Positions 23,797 through 36,099 of a stretch of 64,000 bases of DNA are shown here, one piece after another. Source of the DNA: Lepeophtheirus salmonis (taxonomy: Eukaryota; Arthropoda; Copepoda; Siphonostomatoida; Caligidae); contig NC_052142.2 in assembly GCF_016086655.4 (NCBI RefSeq), forward strand, positions 8,374,422 to 8,438,421. The letters run 5' to 3'. The notes beneath the pieces are model-generated. The model ran no database searches, had not been told where the DNA came from, and saw nothing but the letters and a program-made list of their open reading frames with translations. Every line of letters begins with the position of its first letter. Within the stretch, counting starts at the first letter, position 1. A program made the position numbers and the translations under genes.

Positions 23797-25350
23797 AGAT
23801 GTAAAGTGGAGCCCAAAAGTATTCGTACCCTTTCAATATTTGCCATATCTATTTCAGAAATCTTTAACAATTGTTTTTAATTCTCTTTTTAGTAATGTTT
23901 TTGATAATAATTACTATTTATTGACTAAAAATATCAACATCTTATATATATATATTTTTTTTCCGCCTCGAAAACAATTTTTGCTTCTTTCAAAAGTATT
24001 CATACACCTCCAAAAATATAAAAATAACGGACACATTTACTGTTTTTTTTATCATGGTGAAGTCTGGGAAGGTTGAAACACTTCTATTAAGTACTGGAGA
24101 GATCAAAAATTTCCTTGAACTATCTTCTGAGGTATAAAAGTGTGATGAACCAATTTCTTGCTTCACTCTTATTCATCACTTAACATGACCAAGGAGTACA
24201 GTGAGGATGTCTTCCAGCTTGTTGTCAATTGCCATAATCAAAGTGACATCTACAAAGACATTTCCATAAAGTTTTCCATCTAAAACTCCTCTGTCCAAAG
24301 CATCATCACCAAATTCAAAAGAACTGACCATGTCAAGAATCTTCATCGAAATGGTAAGAAGTCCAAGCTGAGATTAACACAAGTGAGATATACAGTCTGG
24401 GAGGTTGCCAAGAATCCCACTACAACTCTCAAATCTATACAGTAGGGGTTAAAAGTAACATGAACTTTGATTGGGCGATCAACTGTGCAAAGGGGTTTCC
24501 ACAAGAATAGGTTCTGGGGTTGCGTGCCAAGAAAGACTCCACTTTTCAAGAGTAGGCACATAAAGGTCAGACTGAAGTATGCCAATAACCACAAAGAACC
24601 ACTGTGCTGTAGTCAGATGAGAAAAAGGTTAAGTTGTTTGGCCATAACCAGCATCGGCACATTTGGTGACAGAAGGGCCAACCCTAAAAGCCATTTGTGC
24701 TTGTTCTGGTATAAATTGAACTGGAAAACTTCACAAAATTGATGCCACCATGAAAAAGGAAGACTACATTGAGATTCTTAAAATGCATCTCCATCAATCA
24801 GCAAAGATGCTTAAGCTTTGAAGGTATTGTTGGCTCCAGCGAGACAATGACTAAAAGCACACATCCAAAATAGTTCAAGAATGACTCAATAAGATTACGG
24901 TCATGGACTGGCAGCCCAAATCCTGTCCTTACCCCTTTATGGAATCTATGGACTACATACATTGAAAAAAACAGTGGAGAAAAGAGATCCAACAAATCTC
25001 GATGACTTATGGCAATTCTGTTAAGAACAGTTGGCCAAAATCGATTCCAGTGTTTGCCTCAATTTATTAAGGACTTATCCCAAGCGTATTCAATATTTAA
25101 AGAAAGCCAAGGCCATGTCACAAAGTGTTAAGTCATTTTGCACTTTGGTTATGAATACTTATGAAACCCAAAAAAGGATATTTTGTTAATTTACTCCAAA
25201 AAAGAATAAATTATTATAATTTTTATACTTAAAGTAGTTTTTGATAGAGTATGGATATTCTAAATGAGTTTGTAGATCCAATATGAACATCTAATTATGT
25301 TTTCTTCGCATTTTTGTGAGGGTACGAATAGATATGGACTCAATTGTATA
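23797..25350 (+). mobile_element. dead Tc1-family transposon
   Basis: Both ends share an inverted segment: aagtattcgtaccct at about 23814-23830 and its counterpart agggtacgaatagatatg at about 25319-25336, each preceded by a gagcccaaa/gagtccata-like part. Between them the plus strand encodes a broken Tc1-type transposase. Near 24185 is MTKEYSEDV, then a helix-turn-helix-like stretch (ISIKFSI...VQSIITKFKRT), then TPLFKSRHIKVRLKYANNH and a run ending GPRQ-like sequence before NLDDLWQF. Several stop codons (for example at 24288 and 24440) and frame changes inactivate it. Family placement is from the ordered motifs; the catalytic DDE residues could not all be placed. Confidence 0.8.
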
Positions 25351-25384
25351 TTATTATAATTGAAAATAATATGAGACAGTATGT

Positions 25385-25445
25385 TTAAAAAAAAAACGAA
25401 AATTAACATGGTCACACTGACGATTTCAATAATATTTGGGAGAAG
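25385..25445 (+). repeat. short dispersed repeat 'aaaatcaacatggtaaccctgac' family, copy 1
   Basis: Poly(A)-led block with cgaaaattaacatggtcac followed by a ttgggaga(g/a)-type stretch. Related blocks occur at 41270-41335 and 47945-48015, same orientation. It could be the end of a transposon family whose bodies are unrelated or deleted here. Confidence 0.55.
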
Positions 25446-25744
25446 AGTGCATAAGTGTTATGACATTTTATTAAAATAGGTCAGAGAAGCTGTGACATGA
25501 AGGAAATAAACACAACTCCCACTAAAAATTTATGATTGATATAGGCTGAAGTTATTGTGATATCGATCTTTTATTCAAGTCCAACAAGGACTTACACTTA
25601 TAACTGCAACAAATACCCATTGTAACTTTTTATATTTCACGCACTAGTGATTGTTTTATAGTTATATGTTCTCTCTTCCAGAATAATGAAAACAGCTTTG
25701 GAAAATTAAAAAAACAAACAATATCTATTCAGGTAGAAACTACA

Positions 25745-27840
25745 AAAAGCAGGAGGCGTCCTGCAAACACAGATTTTGACAAAACACACAACCACTAATC
25801 TACTAAGGTCAATATTAAAAGCGTAGTGGAAGTCAAACATGTCGTACATGCGTTATAGTTAAAGTTGATAATATTGTAGAGAAAAACGCGTGCAAGGAGA
25901 AGGGGGAAATAGACATATGGTATCATTGTTTAAAATACTGATGTGATTACCATCTGCCTGCTTTATTATGATTTTTGAGGGTATAACGAATGTATTTATT
26001 AGCAAAATGTTTAATGAATATATACTACGTATAATTGACTTCGACGTTTTTTATCCGTTACAGTAGATTTGAAAACGTCACACTACATGAAATTGTAATT
26101 CATTATGAACCTTATTCTCAGAATAATAGGTAATGAAACGACAAAGTAGAGTATTTCGAAATATATTTGAAGTTCAAAGTTTAAAAAAGAAGGCTTTAAT
26201 TAAATATAATCTACATACTAATAAATATACCATCATACATTTATGTTAAATATACAAAATTGAACAATTGGAATCATATACCTAATAACAACAAATTATA
26301 TATACAGAATATTGAATTAATAGATTGATCCAAATAATATTTTCTTGTTCTGACATCGGAATCCAGTTAAATATGTCATAACTTTAGGTTGCAAGACACA
26401 AGCGAAACGTGGAGTTTAATCAAAAAGATAATCACCCCTCTTCTTCATGTGGAAGTTGCTATATACAATTGTACACAGGATAGACATATCTCTACCCATG
26501 AGATCTAACTAATTATTAATAATAAAGTAAATGTAAAAATCATAAAATTAGACAATAAATATACTAATAAAAAAAAATGTTAGAATTAAATCCATCGTAA
26601 AGATTTAGTGCAAAAGATAATTATGTAGTAATGCCCAGTAATATTACTCCTTATTAAGAGCATCAAGAAAGATTTCCCCCCCCGTTATTTATGTTTATAT
26701 AACAACATACTATTATCATGAAGGATATACACAATTGTTCATTATAATGCAACACCCAATGTAACTACCCTCGTTGTTGTGACCATTTAAACAGTTGTTT
26801 TTGCCTTTTATGAGTTTTCTGAACACCACTTCTTGGATCCCATCAACCATAGCTAAGCCTTAAGTGATAAAAAAGTAATATTTATTGACTATGTAATATG
26901 GGAAACCCTAATTATCATACCCAAGTCTTTAAGCGAAGAAACTAGTCTCAGACAAACTAGTTGCAAACCATCCAAAGCTACTATCCCCGTTGTTGTGACC
27001 ATTTAAGCAGTTGTTTTTGCCCTTTACTGAGTTGTGTATCATAATTCTTGATATGCTTAGCTAAAATAGAGTCATATTTTATGGTTAGATTAAAAAAAAA
27101 ATTGAATACTTACTGTGAGATAGTGCAAAATTCAGAGTTCCATTTCGATATTAGTAAATACTTTTTACGGATAACTTCATCGTCATTTGGTGTGGATGAC
27201 TCAAAACATTTTTATATGTATTTCTATAAATGGATATCAGTACCAACATCCTCCATTGATTAAATGATGGTTCCTCGGGAAGACATAGGTTTACCCGTGT
27301 GTTTCTCCATAAATTTTTTGAACATAGATGATTAGCAATGGATAAGGTTATATTACATGCAATAAGCATCTTTGTGAGATCAGAGTTAAAGTCTTACTTG
27401 ATGTATTCATCGTTAAATTGATTTTATAGATGAATATCCATACTCTTGTTATGAGATGAGGATAATGAGTGGCGTGTAATTCTAGACAGGGGCCTAATGC
27501 ACATTTATATCGACAAATCCGACAAACCATCTGTTTCTCATCTGGTAAGTATTTTCCAAATTCCTGGTCTTCCATTTTCAGAAATCCAGACAGAAGGCGA
27601 CGTTATTTTAGGTATTTTATTCAGTTCTCTATAGACTATCACCATCTAATATTATTATATTAATATTGAATAATAAAGGCGGGAATGATAACGTTCATGA
27701 TTGATAGAGGAAGATGTATATTATTTAATCAATGATGCCATAAGTATTTCTTCTCTTCTCCTCGCACGCTTTTCTATTCTTACCAAAATTATCACCCTTA
27801 GTTATAGTATAACCTTTTATTTCTATTAACCTTGATAAAT
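25745..27840 (+). repeat. dispersed repeat interrupted by a hAT insertion
   Basis: Bases 25745-25859 and 27801-27840 form one repeat split by the hAT element. The same sequence is uninterrupted at 45098-45290 and, inverted, at about 52340-52530. Shared parts are cagattttgacaaaacac, caatattaaaagc, gtggaagtcaaacat, cgttatggtata and ttttatttctattaacctt. The uninterrupted copies show the pre-insertion state, which fixes the hAT insertion point. Confidence 0.8.
25860..27800 (-). mobile_element. hAT-superfamily transposon, copy 1 (1941 bp)
   Basis: Bounded by the 8-bp duplication gttatagt (25852-25859 and 27801-27808), the size diagnostic of hAT elements. Termini are inverted: taaagttgataat at the left against taagggtgataat read in from the right; further in, gcgtgcaaggag faces gcgtgcgaggag. 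The minus strand has the start of a transposase-like frame near 27575: MEDQEFGKYLPDEKQ, then CRICRYKCALG, a BED-like zinc-finger start. It breaks soon after. A second part (LIACNITLSIANH) lies in another frame. The internal motif gttgttgtgaccatttaa occurs twice (about 26775 and 26991). It is probably inactive. Confidence 0.85.
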
Positions 27841-27954
27841 TAAAACTTTAAATTATGAATAGTAGAAGAAACGGATAACATAGAAAAATTCAACTTTATA
27901 CGCGTCATAATTAAAATCAATTAAGATACAAAATACGAGCATTTTTAACCTTAA

Positions 27955-28935
27955 AACTAGGGATAAACCGATGCATCGGAATCGGCTCAATAATGACCAT
28001 TCCACCAATACTTATGCATAATTATTTATATCGATAATTATGACTTGTTTGAGCTCTTTTTTTGAGAGAAAGTTATTGTACAAATCAAAAAAATAGTTTA
28101 ACTAGACGACGTAACTCAGACAAATTCTAAAAAAACAAGGGAAGGACTATAGAAAAGTCCAGGTTTATTCAAGAAATATACTAAAAAGTTCAAATTTAGA
28201 AATAACTACATTTTTAGTGGCCCATATATTTGAATTGTATCATGAGTTTTTCAAAAAGCCCGTAACGGTAGGTGTTGGGTCGAGCGGTTTACTCTGAAAC
28301 CAGTAAGTAACTTTTTGACAAAATATTTCTTTTTTATGTTTTTTGTATGACATTGTTTATAACAGAATTGAAGTGGAGTCTATATTTTCTGATTTAGGTT
28401 CGTAATCAGTATCCGTCCTGGGCCCATTAGAAAAGACGCAAGTCCGTACTCGACACCTGGTTTATACATATTTCAATTCCTGGGCCAAGCATATAAAACT
28501 CAGTTAGGAACTGTAGACAGTTCAAGAATATTTGATCACGTGTGGGCCGAACCAGAAAAATAATAGAAAATAGTCTATTGCCAGGGTCGCAAGTGTTATT
28601 TTTTATCAGTGAGGCAGTTGAAATTAGACAGAGGCCGAGGGGTGAGGAGACTGACTCTTTAAATATCTAAAAAACTCCCTAATATGTGCCAACCAGAAAA
28701 TAATTGACTCCTGAGCACAGAGACTAATCAAGCTTTTAAAACTTAAATTTATCATCAACTAATTATAATTGATAATTTTTTTGCCCCCTATCCGTAATTA
28801 ATAAAAAGTTAAGCAATTAAAAAAGTAAACAATTTTGTTTTTTGAAATTTCTTCATAGATAATAAAGAATCTGAATCGTCTATACAGAAGAATTGGAACC
28901 AGCATTGACTGAAAATTTGGTATCGGTACATCCTT
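27955..28935. mobile_element. possible degenerate hAT-type non-autonomous element
   Basis: The left end reads actagggataaaccgatgca followed by tcggaatcgg, a common opening of some hAT families. The right end, read inward, is aaggatgtaccgatacc. The 970 bp between are non-coding. No clean target-site duplication is visible, so the boundaries are tentative. Confidence 0.35.
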
Positions 28936-29019
28936 ACTTGAAACATAAGTTAACTTACACTTATTAAAATATAATCATAGTATTTAGATTTATATAAATT
29001 GTATATAGATAAATTCTTG

Positions 29020-29140
29020 AGGTATGTTGGCTTTATAGAAGCTACAAAGTAATCATTCCTATATAAAAAGTATCGTGACTTTCGTGAGAAGAAATGGTGG
29101 TCACCTTTTCAACTACGTATCAAGGAGTAATTCATAAATG
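29020..29140 (+). repeat. dispersed repeat, copy 1 (pair with 62.1 kb)
   Basis: Resembles about 62040-62190 in the same orientation, with best conservation in gtatcaaggagtaattcat and the sequence after it. No product was recognised. Confidence 0.5.
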
Positions 29141-29145
29141 GACAA

Positions 29146-29706
29146 TAGAGCGTTTTCACGTGACAGCACAATTTTTTTTTCGTCAATTTTGGATGCCTAA
29201 ACAACGAAATTTTATAACAATGAAAACCTTTTTTCCATTAAACTAGTTAATTGTTGGATGTAAAAATGTGACCAACTAAAAAAAAAATCTTCAATTTTAC
29301 TGTTTATAAAAAAATTATCGCTCAATTGCTTTGTTATATTATATATCTGACCCGAAAATGTATTTAATACATAGTTATACAATGTTATTTACGTGTTGTA
29401 TAAATAAATTGACTCTTTTAATGCAAAGAATAGATACTTCTCTCGTCCCTAATCGATTAAAAAAAATCTTGACATTTTTATGGATTTTCAGTATTTATAA
29501 CTTTTATAGAATTCAAATATCAGTGATTATCATAGCCATCAAGTCTTATTCAATACAGGTATTAGTCTTTTTTTAATTATATAGGCATTTGTTAGAGTTT
29601 TATCAAGGTTTATTGGAAATTTGTCCATTTTATGTTTTAAAAATATCAAAATGGTGTCTTCTTCAATTTTGATTCACTTCATGACGTCAGTGTAAGCGTT
29701 CTATAT
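29146..29706. mobile_element. MITE-like element (~560 bp)
   Basis: The left end atagagcgttttcacgtgac and the right end read inward, atagaacgcttacactgac, agree at about 15 of 19 positions and are inverted. The interior is AT-rich with a short chance frame only. The size and termini fit a non-autonomous DNA element; a TSD is not clear. Confidence 0.45.
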
Positions 29707-29709
29707 ATT

Positions 29710-32620
29710 TGGTGTCAGGAAAAACTGGCAAAACTCTTTTAATCTGGTATAATACCTATCCCTAAAGTTGAGTTGTTTATAATTGTAGGATCTCAGAAAT
29801 AAGGTACTTGACTATTTGGAGTTCCAATTCAACCTGAATGTATTTGTTCTCCGATATAACATTACAACTATATACATGTTATTTGAAGGCATAATCATCG
29901 CAGATGTTATGACTCCGGAATATATTGACAATCAAACAAATATATTCAAAACAGAAAACACGAATAGAAGATACACGTGTTAGTGAAATACGAGTATTAT
30001 TTTTAGAATATTACATTTTAAATGTAATATTGTTTAGATAATTTCCAATGCACACGTCTAACTAAAATACTTACGATGAATATAGCATTCAATCGTATGT
30101 TGCTTATTACAAATATCATATAATAATGTCGTATTTTTGTCCGACATCCCTTTCCCCCTTGAAGTTCGAATGATATGTATCTGTCCCAAAAAAATGGAAA
30201 ATAAAATCTTTATCGATGTTTATACATAAAATATTCATAATTTATATATGATTTTGTTCATATTTTTGATCTTACTACCAAATTTGGTTTTTAATGGTTG
30301 TGTCTAAGTAAGTTTATATAAGTAAATAAAATTTATTATAATAGAAATTGTTAAAAAGAAAAGAATAATAAAAAAAATATATCGTCATTTATTGCTAGGT
30401 ATCTTGATCAGATTCTTCAGTATGGTACTGATCTCGGAAATAATTTACTAAAAGTATTTCTTCTATGGGCTTTGCATTATGTGCTCTTCTCCGATTCTAT
30501 TTGAATAAATATGTCCCCATGGTTGTTACCATGACAAACGTCACTATTCCGGCTTTACCATATATAAGAGTAGAAAAAATAAATGTCTATTCTAGGTTCA
30601 ACACACTTTCTGTGGCTATCGTAATACCTTCTTTATTCGTAGTCCGTATTTTTTTTCTATATTTTTATAAGAGTATACTTTTCGCTCCTCCTTTTCTTTC
30701 TTCGAATTGCAAGTTAAATGAACCAAGTCATTCTTTATCACTTCGCATCGTTTCGTTCAATAATTTTATAAACTCTTTTGTAATGAGGCCATGTCCCCTT
30801 CTTTTCTCATTTAGTTCAGTGCCAATGTCCTCGTATCCGACCAATTAGATTACGTAGTTTTTGAGTGTGTAGTTCCCAATTAATGATACCATTTTTGTAC
30901 CTTTGTATTTGGCTAAATATGTCGTCCCGTTCGTACATTCTATTCCTACGAAGGGAAAAAATTGCATGTCCGTCACCATTCTTTTAGCTTACACCATTTC
31001 ACTATACCTTTTATGTTTTGGTCATGGACGTCTCGAGCACCTGGACAACAGACTAGAAAACGTGCACTCCAAGGACAGGCTTTGAAGAAGTTCACAAATA
31101 TGTTATTTTTTGATAAAAAAATATATTAATACGGGTTTTCAATACAGATTTTATAGAGTTTTATGAGTTAGAATCTTTAAATATTTATTTATAATTAGTA
31201 AGAATTCAAGACTATATAGGCTACAATATATCCCCAATATAATTTACATTAATTATTTCAAAAATAGATGCACACACCAGAAAAATTAACATTCATAACT
31301 TAAATGGTATCAAATTGAAGTTTGGCAACCTTTCTAGATTTGAACTTGTTTTCAGATGCTCTTTTTCGGTCTTTCTGTCGGATGTTGTCATTCACTTGAA
31401 AAATCAAATTTAGCGGAATTCAGCGTTTAATTTGGCAACCTGTATAAATGCTACCACATCCATATAGTTTCCTCCAACGGATTTGATCATAAGTGTATGG
31501 GTCGATTTAGTTGTAGGGTTGTTCTCGCAGCCCAAGAACTGACCTCTAACAAGCTCGACTCTTTCAGCAGAGTAGACTCATCGATTATAAGATTGACATT
31601 TCTGCTGTTAAGGCGTTTGATCCTGGTTCCAAGATATTTAACTATAGATGACGGTAGTCCAGTCTATGGTATCTGCAGTAGACAAAGTTCTAAAAATACT
31701 TGGGACATAGAACTGGCAGACTTTATGGAGACAGTGGACTATATGGGGACAACCAATCAAATCATTTTATAGTTATCCTAAAAATATTGATAAAATTGGT
31801 AATTCGAACTGAAACTTATGAAAAAAAAGGAAAAATTGGGGTAATCAGTCGCAGGAAGAAAGAAAGAGAAAAAAAGCAAAACAATAATTATAATACACTA
31901 ACAATAATTTGAAATCATATTGTTCAATTCAAATCAAAGATTTTGACGGAGTCATTTTTGTAAATTGGAGCAGTGGTCATGGGGTAGGTGGATTGTGGAT
32001 AGAAGAGATGCCCACTTAATTCGCTCAGTCACTTCACCAATCCCTAGATCAAGATCAACTCGTCAAGAGTTCCCTGGATGGGTGGATGAATGATCATGTT
32101 TACTACCTACCTATGTGAGTAGCATGCATTGCCAACAGATGAGTTGTGAATACATAAGTAAGTTTCTGATCAAATAGAAAAGTTCAAAAGCAAGTTTTCC
32201 TCAAGTGAATTTCTATTCTGTGTCTCATATTCCATTCGGTTTCGTCTCCATCCGGAGATGTCTTACTAAGGATTGCTGTCAAGCAGAGTTTCTTTTAATG
32301 AATAACAACTAGTGTGGATATAATACGATGTATATCATTTTCTTCATAACTATTATAGTCCCTCATGTCAAACTGCATAGTGAACATAAGAATAATAGCA
32401 ATAAGAACTTTGTAACTGTATGATTAGGACGTTTACACTGCCTCAGGTCTCGACAAGGTTTCCCCAAATTTCCCCGTGAGATTAAATTCCCAAAGTGTCC
32501 CCGTCGAGCTAACTTCTGACTGTAATATTGCTAATAAGTTGATTTTTTTTTGTTAAAATTGATTTACCTGACCCGGATTTTTAAATAATATCTTTTTATT
32601 ATTACGAATTATATATATCT
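29710..32620. other. gene-poor intergenic stretch
   Basis: Several open stretches occur (for example 30465-30848 plus and 31497-31772 plus), but no domain or coding signature is visible. On the minus strand around 30500-30960 fragments such as YEDIGTELNEKRRGHGLI and DDIFSQIQRYKNGIINWE read like decayed protein sequence of unknown origin. A 25-bp near-palindrome (aatattacat / atgtaatatt) is at 30007-30031. Confidence 0.4.
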
Positions 32621-32630
32621 GTTACGGGCA

Positions 32631-34800
32631 ATGTGGAAAATCGAAAATTTTGCATATTGCCCGGGCAATCTATAAAATTTACAATAGAGTTTACTTTTAT
32701 TTACATTGTCAAGTAAAATAATTTTGGAAAATTGGATTTTTAAAGATGCAAGCAATTTGCTCATTAAGGATTTGATAAGGATACAATTTCATTGCAAACA
32801 ATTTGATAGTTGTGTAAATTTTCATTGAAATTTATACTGTATTTGGACAATCAAGCTCATTTATTATCAAAACATGGGTTATTACCCACCTCCACTGCTG
32901 CCCTGAGCATCAAAGACTCTTTAAAAATCACATTTCTAACAATAAACTAAATAAATAATTTAAATATGACGCAAAATAATTATATTATTGAAAACAAAGA
33001 AATTGCATTTTTTATGTAATCATACATGTACTCCAAAGCGTCCTTATATTTTCTAAAATATTTCTAACAATAAACTAAAAAAAAAAAAATTGACAAATAA
33101 ACCCACCGCCGTCTCATCCCTGACCATCAAGGCCCAAGTTATTCTAAATTACTAAATGGCTTCACTATTTTGCTATTATATTTAGAGGGCTCTGTTAAAG
33201 TATGTAAAACTTTTGTTGTAGTTAATGACCCTCTTCCAGCTTCTCCACTACCGAAAGGTTTAGTTGTTCTTAAATAATATAATATATGTCAAAACAGGTG
33301 AGCAATTAAAATGCATGTGATAAAAAGTGGGCATATCAGGATTACTACAGCAACAAGTAATGATTTAATAAAAATTTACATAAGAATCGTCGATCCTATT
33401 TAATAATATTCGAACTACACAGTTGTATATTTTATATGTATTTTATTATTTTCTTCAAAACTTCAAAAACAAAAAAAAATATTTCAAAATAATCTTATAC
33501 ATCTAATATAATAATTTCTAAAATCATCTTTCTGAAGATGGATTTTTTTTATTTAAATATTTTTATGTAACATAAACATTAAGCAATAACAGATTTAACT
33601 ATTTGTTGCAACATGAACTGTTATTATGGCATTTGTTACTACAGAGGTTGCCATTTTTTTTTAAATACACATATTTGTTTTGCACCAGGTCGAGTTTGTG
33701 CAATTGCACCGCTTAAATCCTTGTCCATTTCCATCCTACAGAATTGATGCAGTCTGTCGCAAAGGGGCTTCATTCTCTTTGGGAACTTCATTAATACTTA
33801 GGAGTTACTCCTTGCATGGCTCAAATCGGCTTCTTATATAGAGTTGTTTTAAGACGCCATTTTTTGTGCCTAATTTATAATATCCTGTTTCTGTTACATT
33901 AATCACAACTGCCAAGACATTGCGGGGATCCGTTTTTATAAGGTCCATGCTTGGAACTGGAACTTTGACACACTGTCCCACCTCAGCCTCCTTTATCTGT
34001 CAAATCATCGTCATTTCCCCCAATGGCAACACTACATGGTGCTGAAGAGTTGCATTTATACTCACAGATGAAATACTTTTGTTGTCCAGTTACAAGCAGC
34101 TGACAGAATACACATTTATTGTCAATATCTAATATTCTCTCTATGCTCTCCACTTGGGCCCTTTGCTTGACTTTATTTCCACATATCTTCAACAGCTATT
34201 CCTCTGTGGTTATATTGCATTCCTTTGATAAATGCAATCCCTCAAGTCTGCCATGTATTGGATGTCATACATTGCTTCGTATGGAGTTTGCCCAATACCG
34301 GAGTGAAAGCGGCGATTCTTTGCATATTGCACAAACCACAATCCGTCAGCTCACTTATTTCTCATATTGTCACACTGCCACATTATAACACTGTCCTGGA
34401 AGTCTCAATTGGCTCTCTCAACAGATCCTTGAGATTGTGAGTGACGGAGCTTTCCATGCCCAAGTTTGCAGTACGGCCACATCGTAACCAGTTCTATAAT
34501 GATTCTATTATCAAACTCCCTACCATTGTCACTTTTTAATATCTGTAGTACTCCCTTGTCACTAAAGATGTGATGTAAATGATGAGCAACTTCCTCAGCG
34601 GTTTTTGTCTTCAAGGGACGCAGGCAGACAAATTAGGGAGGTGAATTGTTTAAAAATCCGATTTTCCAAAATTATTTTACCTGACAATTTAAATAAAAGT
34701 AAATTCACCACTCTATCGGAAACTTTATAGATTGCCCGGGCATTTTGCGCATTACACGCTCAAAGGGGCATTTTGCAAAATGCCCGATTTTCCACATTCT
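32631..34800 (-). mobile_element. truncated integrase-type DNA transposon (Ginger-like)
   Basis: Long inverted termini bound it. Bases 32631-32742 (tgtggaaaatcg, attgcccgggcaatctata, ttttggaaaattggattttt) are mirrored by 34650-34800, which has one extra 'gggcattttgcaaaatgccc' palindromic insert. Inside, the minus strand encodes a retroviral-like integrase relative of KRBA2-type proteins: FVCLRPLKTKTAEEVAHHL near 34630-34560, ILKSDNGREF with the second catalytic Asp, and RHSQSQGSVERAN with the Glu about 36 residues later. Further on are YSGIGQTPYEAM-like remnants, KICGNKVKQRAQ and a cysteine-rich tail (KRCNCT...CKTNMC, near 33700). The N-terminal zinc region and first Asp are missing because the frame runs straight into the right terminus. 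The superfamily name is inferred from an integrase lying between TIRs rather than LTRs. Confidence 0.65.
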
Positions 34801-35339
34801 TCGTAAAATATATATTAAATCAAATAGTAACACAATACAAATTCTAAATTAAATAAATATGTATATTTTATACGTTCATGAATCCTTTCTTCCCAGTCGT
34901 GAAGTCTATAGGTGTATAGTATCACGAAGAACAGGAGCTCTAGGTGTTTTTGGGACCGGAGGATAAAGAAAATGTGGAGGAAGAGTTAGTACAATCAATT
35001 ATATTGAGAGAATTGTTGTGGAAGGACATTATGAGTTGAATATATTATGTACAAGTGTTTTTCGTGCATGTAATTAAGCAATTATTTTAACAGCTAAACT
35101 GGTTGTTGTTATTGTATCCATAAAATAACAAAATTAATTTAAATATAAGAACTGTTATGGGAAACATTTATTAATAAGCTTTATTAGTGTGGAGATCCTA
35201 AATCTTCAGGGGGGTAACATTCCAATACGGTGATAAGCAATTAATTAAAAAAAAAAAAGTTGATTAAGACTAATTAAGTTTCAAAATTGCAAGCCTACAG
35301 AAGTTAAGAGGTCACATATAATTTTTTATCACATCCTCA

Positions 35340-36090
35340 GTTAGGACTCAACAATTCCCAAAATCTATTTATACAGATAGCAGCAACATAAAATATGTAT
35401 TGCAGACAAAAATATCGACAAAAAAGGTGCATATTCATTAACAGTCTATGATTGACTTCTATTTTTTCTAAGAGATTTCGGTATTATATACATCAAGAAA
35501 ACTTAAGGATTCTTAACAATAAAATATTTTTCTCTGAATACGAGACGAAAAAAAAAGATTCAAAAGTTTCAACGAAGGAACTGTGGATGAGAAATTACAC
35601 TCTTTGTTCCTTACTGGGTAATTCATTCGGGAATTAATTCTTATTGTGGAACGCTCCAGTTCTAAAAAACTATTTATATTCTATATAAGAATAGAATATG
35701 CATTATAGACCAAAATATCGAGAAAAGAGAACCACATTATAATTATGAGTCTAGAATTATCTTGCACTGGTTTTCTAATGACAAAAAAGACTGAGTAGTA
35801 ATAAAGAAATCAGGCGTGAGATTTAAGTGTCCAGGCTTTATAATTATCCGTATAGACTGTATTCGACAAAGTCTAAGTTATAAATGGAATTTATATAAAT
35901 GTGATAAAGATGAGTGATTTCTTCGTTATATACATCAAGGACATTGATGGTATAGTTTTCTTAGAGTAGGAAATGAAACAAAGTTGACTTTCAATAATTT
36001 CAAAGAAGGAACTGTGGATGGAGGATGAGAACTCTCTCTATTTCTCATTGGGTCTTTCTGTCGTTTAATGGAACTCCTTAGTTCTTATAT
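35340..36090 (+). repeat. two diverged tandem copies of a ~370-bp unit
   Basis: About 35340-35670 and 35690-36090 share, in order, gca(g/t)a(c/g)-aaaatatcga, atatacatcaag, a stretch near gaaggaactgtggatg and a closing (c/t)tccagttct-like part. They are direct repeats with many differences. No coding function was recognised. Confidence 0.5.
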
Positions 36091-36099
36091 GTAGAAGTA

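Noticed and set aside
30007..30031. Near-palindrome aatattacat...atgtaatatt
   Set aside because: Short and AT-rich; expected by chance in this composition.
30465..30848. 127-codon plus-strand frame
   Set aside because: Hydrophobic, AT-driven composition, no start context or domain; the opposite strand reads more like decayed protein.
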